From Vibrio fortis (GTDB lineage: Bacteria; Pseudomonadota; Gammaproteobacteria; Enterobacterales; Vibrionaceae), in contig NZ_AP025487.1 of the NCBI RefSeq assembly GCF_024347475.1, positions 1 through 64,000 on the forward strand: 64,000 nucleotides of DNA, in the 5' to 3' direction. How positions within the stretch are numbered: position 1 is the first letter of the stretch; every line of letters starts with the position of its first letter. The notes under the pieces were generated by a model. The model had not been told where the DNA came from, ran no database searches, and worked only from the letters and a program-made list of their open reading frames with translations. This document shows, one piece after another, positions 58,303 through 64,000 of this stretch. Made by a program: the position numbers and the translations under genes.

Positions 58303-59738
58303 TAGCTGTTAGACCTCACTTTAGAAAACTCAGAAACAGATAGGGTGCTGATATTATGAGATTTATCTGGGTTTAGCGAAATTTTTTGTTTGAACCTGTA
58401 GAGAATGCCTTGGTCCCAGTTTTTACCTGCAGGTAGATATTCCCAAGCAGTGAAATGCTGCTGAGGGACGGAATCGTACCAGCGAACGCCAACATTCATT
58501 TGAGCGAGAGATGCTGTCGGTTCTGGGTTGCTCAACCACCACATGTCACCGAATTTCTCAGTCACGTCTTTTGTGTATTGTTGGTGGTTTGTTGGACAGC
58601 TTTCACCTTCGGTTGGACCTAAAAGAATACGTTGATCCTTAACCAGTAGACATTCTGTGAGGATATCAGCGTGCTGATATTGAGTATGTTGCCAGATGCC
58701 CTCATAAGGAATCTTATTGCCACGCTCATTGGTGTAGGTGAACCAGATCATCTCACCCTTGTTGGCATGGCGAATGTGTTCCTTCTGACCTAAGCCTTGG
58801 GTTTTCTCCATCAAGAGTTCGGTCTCTGTATCGAAGTCCAAAGCGACAGTACGATACTTCCAGTCCCCTTCATCGTTGTAGTCTTCAATGGAGAAACCAC
58901 TGAGATCGTGGCGCGTGCAGCCCGTTTGCGCACAACTGGTAAAGCCGGTCCAGCCATCACCCACGGAGAGTGGCTCTCTGATGATTTCTTGAGGGGTGTT
59001 GTATGGGCGTAGATTACAGCCATTAAAGTAATCACCCGTTCCTGGGAATTGGATCAACTCACTGTCTGTAATTTGATAGCTCAGCTCGCCAATTGGGCCT
59101 TTATATTTAGGGTTCGCGTGGTGAGCGAGATCGTAGAAACAAGCTCTTCCGGCATAGTCTTTCTTGGCGATGATGACGTTATGCAGCACCTTATCTTTAG
59201 GTGAGAAGATGATCTCATCAGACGCAAAGTTGCTCTTGATGTATTCCTGGCTTTGATTGAGGTGCTCGGCTGCCTCTTTAACGGAAACCAAATCGATCCC
59301 GAGGTCTTGAGCATCGAGATAGCTTAAATCTAGGTTCTTAAGCTTTTTTTGGAACTCCACGTCAGACAGCACTTTACTGGCTAAGATGATCTCATCACGG
59401 TGCTCCGGCGTGTCATCGAGTGACAGCAGTAAGCGCGTCATATTGATGCTGCGGCTTGGACGAGTCGATGACAAAGTCGGCGTAATGACTTCTTGACCTG
59501 ATAGGGTAGTCAGCAGGTAACCCGAGTTATCGGTGCCAATGAAAAAGCTCACGATATCACCTGAGTTGTATTGGAATGCGCCTTTATCGGTGGTGCCTGA
59601 AAGGTTAGAACTGGTCTCGTAGTAGAGCCCCGAAACTGGAGAGTCGATAAAGTACCCCGTTAGAGGTGGGTTATCCTCTGCGTGCGCAGTCAGGCTGACA
59701 ACGCATGTTGCAAAACAGGTTAGGAGAGCTTTTTTCAT
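58302..59738 (-). CDS. Exported protein of unknown function between kinase and sigma genes
   Basis: I cannot assign a function. The 478 residues start with a signal peptide ending at TAHA-ED. The N-terminal part (FIDSPVSGLYYETSSNLSG, then YNSGDIVSFFIG) is a pattern seen in exported proteins of Vibrio-like genomes. The middle has many charged residues. The C-terminal part has several Cys, including C-x17-CPTNH, a motif shared with the protein at 56178. It starts 2 bases after the kinase stop and overlaps the sigma start by 1 base, so it is part of the regulatory unit. It could be a sensor or a periplasmic partner of the kinase. Confidence 0.75.
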   Translation of the reverse strand: MKKALLTCFATCVVSLTAHAEDNPPLTGYFIDSPVSGLYYETSSNLSGTTDKGAFQYNSGDIVSFFIGTDNSGYLLTTLSGQEVITPTLSSTRPSRSINMTRLLLSLDDTPEHRDEIILASKVLSDVEFQKKLKNLDLSYLDAQDLGIDLVSVKEAAEHLNQSQEYIKSNFASDEIIFSPKDKVLHNVIIAKKDYAGRACFYDLAHHANPKYKGPIGELSYQITDSELIQFPGTGDYFNGCNLRPYNTPQEIIREPLSVGDGWTGFTSCAQTGCTRHDLSGFSIEDYNDEGDWKYRTVALDFDTETELLMEKTQGLGQKEHIRHANKGEMIWFTYTNERGNKIPYEGIWQHTQYQHADILTECLLVKDQRILLGPTEGESCPTNHQQYTKDVTEKFGDMWWLSNPEPTASLAQMNVGVRWYDSVPQQHFTAWEYLPAGKNWDQGILYRFKQKISLNPDKSHNISTLSVSEFSKVRSNS

Positions 59739-59740
59739 AA

Positions 59741-61078
59741 TCAGTTACTAGATGAATTTGCTTTGTTTTTATGAGTGACGGATTTTTCTGGTGCTGGCGT
59801 TAGCATCGCCAATAACATTTTTTGCTTAACTTCTTTTGGTAAGTCTGGGTTTGAAAGTATTCGGCGCCGTGTCAATTCGAGCATGGTGCCCACCGACATT
59901 TTGGCGGCATCGCTGCCTTTGGCATGAAATAGCAGACTCGTGACCTCGTACATCATCTCTTCCGCAACCTGTTTTTCTTTCTGCAGTTGTAGATTCTTAT
60001 TAAAGATTGCCGTCGAAAAGGTAGTACCTGATATCAACAACAGAATCGTCAGGGCACTCTGTACTGGGCGACGCTTTAGTAGTTTCGATAGGGTATGGAG
60101 TGGGTGCTTCTCTCGGAGCGAGATAGGGCGACACTCCAACATACGGACGATATCTTGGCGCAATTCACCTACGCTGGCATAGCGTCGATAAGGCTCATGG
60201 TGTGTTGCCTTCTCAACAATAAGATCGATATCCAAGTTGGATGAAGAGTCGAAGATCAGCGCTAGAATCTTACCTAGTGAATAAATGTCGCTTTGCTGCG
60301 TCAAAAATTGACCGGCAGCCTGCTCTGGGCTTGCATAAGCCTTGCTATAAGCGGTGAGCAGAGAAGTATCGGTACCCTGATTTGGCGTTGGCTGCTTAAC
60401 CTTTTGAGTCAGGTTGAAATCCAGAATCTTAGGTGAACCCAGTGGATCAATTAAGATGTTCTCTGGTTTAAGGTCTGCGTGCAGCACCTGTTTCTGGTGA
60501 GCGTGTTCAATGGCGGAACACACTTCTTTGAAGAGGTTCAGTTTCTGCCTTTCACTCAACGAACGATTCTGTAAGTGTAGCGAGAGTGTTTCCCCTTCTA
60601 CACGTTCCATTACGATGTAAACCGACTCTTGATACACACCACCATCAAAAACTTTAGCAATACAAGGGTGGTTGAGGTGTGCGAGTAGCTGCGCTTCTTG
60701 GAATAGAGCGTGTTCACCAAGAATGTGTGAAAGGGCTGGCTGGATGAATTTGACCGCTAAGTCTTGCTCAAAAGTTCGGTCTGCTCGACTTGCTGCGTAG
60801 ACAATGCCCATACCGCCACGACCAAGCTCGTGAGAGATTTGATACTTGTCCACTAGCATATTGGTGAGGTCGAGTTCTGTCTCTGTTGCTTGTTGTGCGT
60901 GAAAGCCGAACAGCGATGTGATCTGCTCTGAAGGCTCTTCGTTAATGAGTGGAAGAACTTGTTGGTATAAGCCGGGTTGTTTAGCCTTTAGTTGCTCTAA
61001 GTAAAGGCTCTTTTCTTTCTCTGACAGATCCATGAGGTGATAAAAAACCTCAGTGGAGCCACTGCTTTTATTTTGCAC
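59741..61078 (-). CDS. pknT: Membrane Ser/Thr protein kinase (PknT-like)
   Basis: A Hanks-type kinase that should phosphorylate the neighbouring sigma factor. The 445 residues (GTG start; no clear ribosome site) begin with an N-terminal helical region. The kinase domain has the glycine loop GRGGMGIVY (86-94), the ATP lysine K110, the catalytic loop HADLKPEN (200-207, D202) and the PE motif SPEQ. The metal-binding DFG is DFN (220-222) and the loop is HAD, not HRD. A TM segment lies at about 338-358 and a short periplasmic tail of about 85 residues follows. It leads the four-gene operon. Confidence 0.85.
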   Translation of the reverse strand: MQNKSSGSTEVFYHLMDLSEKEKSLYLEQLKAKQPGLYQQVLPLINEEPSEQITSLFGFHAQQATETELDLTNMLVDKYQISHELGRGGMGIVYAASRADRTFEQDLAVKFIQPALSHILGEHALFQEAQLLAHLNHPCIAKVFDGGVYQESVYIVMERVEGETLSLHLQNRSLSERQKLNLFKEVCSAIEHAHQKQVLHADLKPENILIDPLGSPKILDFNLTQKVKQPTPNQGTDTSLLTAYSKAYASPEQAAGQFLTQQSDIYSLGKILALIFDSSSNLDIDLIVEKATHHEPYRRYASVGELRQDIVRMLECRPISLREKHPLHTLSKLLKRRPVQSALTILLLISGTTFSTAIFNKNLQLQKEKQVAEEMMYEVTSLLFHAKGSDAAKMSVGTMLELTRRRILSNPDLPKEVKQKMLLAMLTPAPEKSVTHKNKANSSSN

Positions 61079-61377
61079 AACTGATCTTTTTTATGTCTTT
61101 TATTATTCAGGCATTCTATAAGAGTTTTCGATGTTTTTTCGATATTTTTGTCAATTAGTTATGAAAAAATGAGCTAATGAGTCGCATTTTTGAGAGGTGG
61201 TGCAAAAACCACCAGTGTGTGATCTTCTCCCCAAACTTAATCGGTTGATTTTTAGGCGATAAACCAAAGTTTCGCTAATGTTGCGTGGTTTATTTATTGG
61301 TGTGATTTATCTAAATTGCTCTCAAGTTGAGTTTGTTTCGTATTACTTGTGACTCAAGAAAATGAGGTTACAAAGAT
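61079..61377. other. Divergent intergenic region of the kinase operon and the nqrB-like gene
   Basis: About 300 bases hold no gene. A GGTGGT/ACCACC hairpin lies at 61196-61213 without a T run. The element found before the lipoprotein genes is not present here. A TTGACA lies on the minus strand at about 61149-61154 but I see no matching -10. Confidence 0.5.
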
Positions 61378-62619
61378 ATGAAATTGAAGAAATGGATAGA
61401 GGGTGTCTCCCCTCAATTCGAAGCGGGCGGTAAGTACGAAAAATGGTACCCCTTGTACGAGGCTGCCGCGACCATATTCTATACCCCTGGCCATGTGAAC
61501 AAAGGCCTAACTCACGTTCGAGACAGCATCGACCTCAAACGCATTATGATCATGGTGTGGCTAGCTACCTTCCCAGCAATGTTTTGGGGTATGTATAACG
61601 CTGGTCATCAAGCCGTTATGGGGCTGAATTCGACCTATACTGGCGCCGAGCTGTTGGCTGTTATTGAAGGAAATTGGCGTTTAGCTTGGGCCTTCGGGAG
61701 CGTAGAGGCGCTTACATCTAGCGGATGGTTGAGTCAGATGTGGCTCGGCGCACTCTATTTCTTACCTGTCTATGCCACCGTGTTTGTCGTCGGGGGATTT
61801 TGGGAAGTGCTGTTTGCTATTGTGCGTAAGCATGAGGTTAATGAGGGCTTTTTTGTTAGTTCGGTGCTATTTGCGCTGATACTGCCGCCAACGATTCCAC
61901 TTTGGCAAGCTGCGTTAGGGATTACCTTCGGTATTGTGGTTGCGAAAGAAATCTTCGGAGGGACCGGACGCAACTTTCTTAACCCAGCCTTGGCAGGACG
62001 TGCATTTCTCTACTTTGCTTATCCGGCCAATATGTCTGGCGGCTTAGTGTGGGTCGCTGCTGACGGTTATTCAGGGGCAACACCATTGAGTCAATGGTAC
62101 GAGGGCGGTAACAGTGCGCTGATGAACAATATGACCGGAGAGGCGATCTCTTGGATGGATGCGTTTCTTGGTAATATCCCCGGCTCTATGGGGGAGGTGT
62201 CATCGCTATTGATTATGCTCAGCGGCTTGGCACTCATCGTAATGAAAATAGCCTCTTGGCGGATTGTTGCAGGGGTGGTTGTTGGTCTTGTAGCGACTTC
62301 TAGTTTACTAAACTTGATAGGCTCAGAGACAAATGCCATGTTTTCGATGCCCTTCTATTGGCACTTTGTCCTTGGTGGTGTGGCCTTTGGTACCTTCTTT
62401 ATGGCAACCGACCCAGTGTCTGCAGCCTTCACCAATAAAGGCAAGTGGGCCTACGGTATTCTTATCGGTGTCATGACGATAGGGATTCGAGTGCTCAACC
62501 CAGCGTATCCAGAAGGCATTATGCTTGCGATATTGTTCGCAAACCTGTTTGCTCCTTTGTTTGATTTCATTGTCCGTGAAGGCAACATTAAGCGCAGAAA
62601 CCGACGAATGGCACGCTGA
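61378..62619 (+). CDS. NqrB paralogue encoded alone
   Basis: It resembles NqrB, the FMN-bearing membrane subunit of the Na+-pumping NADH:quinone reductase. The 413 residues are the NqrB length. Landmarks are [48 protein letters not shown], and SGAT (232-235), whose Thr is the covalent FMN site in the V. cholerae enzyme. The glycines FVVGGFWE near 140 are in the quinone/inhibitor region. It has about nine membrane segments. The other nqr genes are not adjacent, and the gene ends with its own terminator, so it is a solitary copy. Its partner, if any, is unknown. Confidence 0.85.
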   Translation: MKLKKWIEGVSPQFEAGGKYEKWYPLYEAAATIFYTPGHVNKGLTHVRDSIDLKRIMIMVWLATFPAMFWGMYNAGHQAVMGLNSTYTGAELLAVIEGNWRLAWAFGSVEALTSSGWLSQMWLGALYFLPVYATVFVVGGFWEVLFAIVRKHEVNEGFFVSSVLFALILPPTIPLWQAALGITFGIVVAKEIFGGTGRNFLNPALAGRAFLYFAYPANMSGGLVWVAADGYSGATPLSQWYEGGNSALMNNMTGEAISWMDAFLGNIPGSMGEVSSLLIMLSGLALIVMKIASWRIVAGVVVGLVATSSLLNLIGSETNAMFSMPFYWHFVLGGVAFGTFFMATDPVSAAFTNKGKWAYGILIGVMTIGIRVLNPAYPEGIMLAILFANLFAPLFDFIVREGNIKRRNRRMAR

Positions 62620-62636
62620 TTACTATGCAAGTCGAA

Positions 62637-62664
62637 AAAAGAGGACTTAATTTTAAGTCCTCTT
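62637..62664. terminator. Bidirectional terminator after the nqrB-like gene
   Basis: AAAAGAGGACTTAA pairs with TTAAGTCCTCTTTT around a very short loop. Confidence 0.85.
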
Positions 62665-62698
62665 TTCAGTTTGAAATACATTTGGAATGTGGTGGTGC

Positions 62699-62947
62699 TT
62701 ACCATCTTAGGTCGACACTGAGAGGAGTGTCGCTGCCGCATTGCTCACCACACATCTCATCATAAGCACTGTTGTGAACCAGCGTCGCAGAGGTGATTGA
62801 GTGGTCATGAAAGTGGTCGCGCACTTGGTTGAGGCTCATAAACTTTTTCGGGTGCTGGTCGCTGTCCATCACCAGTCTTCGGTTATGGTCTGTGACTTGA
62901 TAAGCAAGGTAGATACCGCCTTCAAATGATTCAATCAGTAAGTTCAT
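62699..62947 (-). CDS. Small conserved protein, DUF6482-like
   Basis: Function unknown. The 82 residues start MNLLIESFEGGIYLAYQV and contain LVHNSAYDEM, which I associate with the DUF6482 family of Vibrio-like genomes. There is no signal peptide or membrane segment, so it is probably cytoplasmic. It is a single gene between the nqrB-like gene and gorA. Confidence 0.7.
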   Translation of the reverse strand: MNLLIESFEGGIYLAYQVTDHNRRLVMDSDQHPKKFMSLNQVRDHFHDHSITSATLVHNSAYDEMCGEQCGSDTPLSVDLRW

Positions 62948-63028
62948 AACACACTCCGATGTTTCGTTAAGAGGAAATCTTTGTCTGTTACGTTGAAGTG
63001 CTGGGCAAGGTTCAGAAGAGACACAAAA

Positions 63029-63052
63029 AAAAGCAGGCCAAAGCCTGCTTTT
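63029..63052 (-). terminator. Terminator after gorA
   Basis: AAAAGCAGGC (63029-63038) pairs with GCCTGCTTTT (63043-63052). A run of T residues follows on the minus strand. Confidence 0.9.
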
Positions 63053-63079
63053 CGAAGTCTAGAATGGTCGTAACTGCGA

Positions 63080-64000
63080 TTAACGCATCGTTACGAACTC
63101 CTCAGAACCTGTAGGGTGGATAGCTACAACTGAGTCGAAATCTGCTTTGGTTGCGCCCATCTTCATTGCTACGCCGAAGCCTTGAATCATCTCATCTACA
63201 GTGAAGCCGATGCCGTGTAGACCAACAACAGTCTCTTCTTCGCCCGCACATACAAGCTTCATCTTACAAGGTTGGCGGTGCTTAGTAACCGCTGTGTACA
63301 TAGCGGTGAAGCCAGACGTGTAGACCTTGATGTTGTCTTTGCCGTACTTCTCTTCAGCTTCTTGCGTTGTTAGACCAATGGTGCCGATTGGTGGGTGGCT
63401 GAATACCACAGTTGGTACCAAATCGTAGTCCATCTTAGCGTTAGTTTTGCCGTTGAATAGGCGCTCAGAAAGTTGACGACCTGCTTTAACAGCAACGGGT
63501 GTTAGCTCGATACCACCTTCCATGATGTCACCTACACAGTAGATGCCAGGAACGTTAGTTGTTTGGTATTCGTCTACCTTGATGTAGCCGCGATCGTTCG
63601 TTTCTACACCTGTTGAAGCTAGGTTGATTGCGTCAGTCGCAGGGTGACGACCGATCGCCCAGATTAGAGTATCAACGTTCTGGCTTTCACCGTTTTCTAG
63701 GTGAAGCGTTAGGCTACCATCTGCTTCTTTAACCACTTCTTTAGGTACAGAGTGAGTGTGCAGAGTTGGGCCTTCAGCGTCCATCACTTCAACTAATGTT
63801 TCGATGATCATTGGATCAAAGCTACGTAGTGGAGACTCTTTACGGCAGAACAGGTGTGTTTCTGTGCCCAGTGCGTGTAGAACGCCTGCGATTTCAACGG
63901 CAATGTAGCCAGCACCGATAACCGCGACGCGCTTTGGTTGCTCAGCAAGGTCGAAGAAGCCGTTTGAATCAATACCGTATTCAGCGCCTGGAATGTTTGG
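63080..64000 (-). CDS. gorA: Glutathione reductase, 3' part, cut by window edge
   Basis: Gor reduces oxidised glutathione with NADPH in the cytoplasm. The frame is open to the last base of the window, giving 306 residues; the FAD-binding N-terminus with the redox Cys pair lies outside. The NADPH fold has [13 protein letters not shown], then [15 protein letters not shown] with Arg residues that suit NADPH. The FAD region [15 protein letters not shown] and the C-terminal interface [12 protein letters not shown] with the catalytic His follow. Truncation is due to the window, not a mutation. Confidence 0.93.
   Translation of the reverse strand, partial: PNIPGAEYGIDSNGFFDLAEQPKRVAVIGAGYIAVEIAGVLHALGTETHLFCRKESPLRSFDPMIIETLVEVMDAEGPTLHTHSVPKEVVKEADGSLTLHLENGESQNVDTLIWAIGRHPATDAINLASTGVETNDRGYIKVDEYQTTNVPGIYCVGDIMEGGIELTPVAVKAGRQLSERLFNGKTNAKMDYDLVPTVVFSHPPIGTIGLTTQEAEEKYGKDNIKVYTSGFTAMYTAVTKHRQPCKMKLVCAGEEETVVGLHGIGFTVDEMIQGFGVAMKMGATKADFDSVVAIHPTGSEEFVTMR

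Noticed and set aside
63812..64000. gorA appearing to lack its 5' part
   Set aside because: The frame stays open to the window edge and encodes expected GorA sequence, so it is cut by the window, not broken.

Overview
This window is chromosomal DNA of a Vibrio, read from dnaA. The evidence is dnaA-dnaN-recF-gyrB, a Vibrio-type 16S gene, an ilvY-ilvC-ubiK-vexB-vexA-vexR block as I recall it from V. cholerae, and an ECF sigma/kinase locus resembling ecfP-pknT of V. parahaemolyticus. The species is not determined. No transposase, integrase, phage gene or CRISPR array is visible.

Layout. 1-6156: replication block dnaA, dnaN, recF, gyrB. 6157-7172: a structured intergenic repeat, then a heat-shock promoter, a probable ROSE-type RNA thermometer and an ibpA-like small heat-shock gene. 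7224-15000: avtA, a lipoprotein alpha-amylase (malS-like), glyS-glyQ, and a Mn exporter of the MneA type behind a yybP-ykoY riboswitch. 15220-18302: small membrane proteins, tusA, a LysR regulator and an acuI-like reductase. 18534-21895: the fadBA operon with a FadR operator, divergent from yigZ-trkH-hemG (22123-24775). 24855-30907: an rRNA operon, 16S-tRNA(Glu,Lys,Val)-23S-5S-tRNA(Ser), with two promoters and boxA sites. 31032-41716: ilvY/ilvC, ubiK, the vexRAB-type RND efflux operon, rep and a cytochrome c5. 42013-42562: tRNA-Arg, then a His-Pro pair present twice. 43559-49029: a peptide ABC transporter with a fused double ATPase.

49211-61078 is the accessory-looking part. It holds a SPOR-like exported protein, two large paralogous lipoproteins, a small outer-membrane barrel, and a four-gene operon: membrane Ser/Thr kinase, exported protein, ECF sigma factor, exported cadherin-like protein. 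The sigma factor has Asn-Ser-Thr-Thr where ECF factors normally have acidic residues in region 2.2, with Thr at position 63. This is the hallmark of sigma factors activated by phosphorylation (EcfP/PknT). Both lipoprotein genes carry a shared, identically spaced promoter-like element, so they are candidate targets of this sigma factor.

61378-64000: a solitary NqrB paralogue with the FMN-binding SGAT motif but no other nqr genes in view, a DUF6482-type small protein, and the 3' two thirds of gorA, cut by the window edge.
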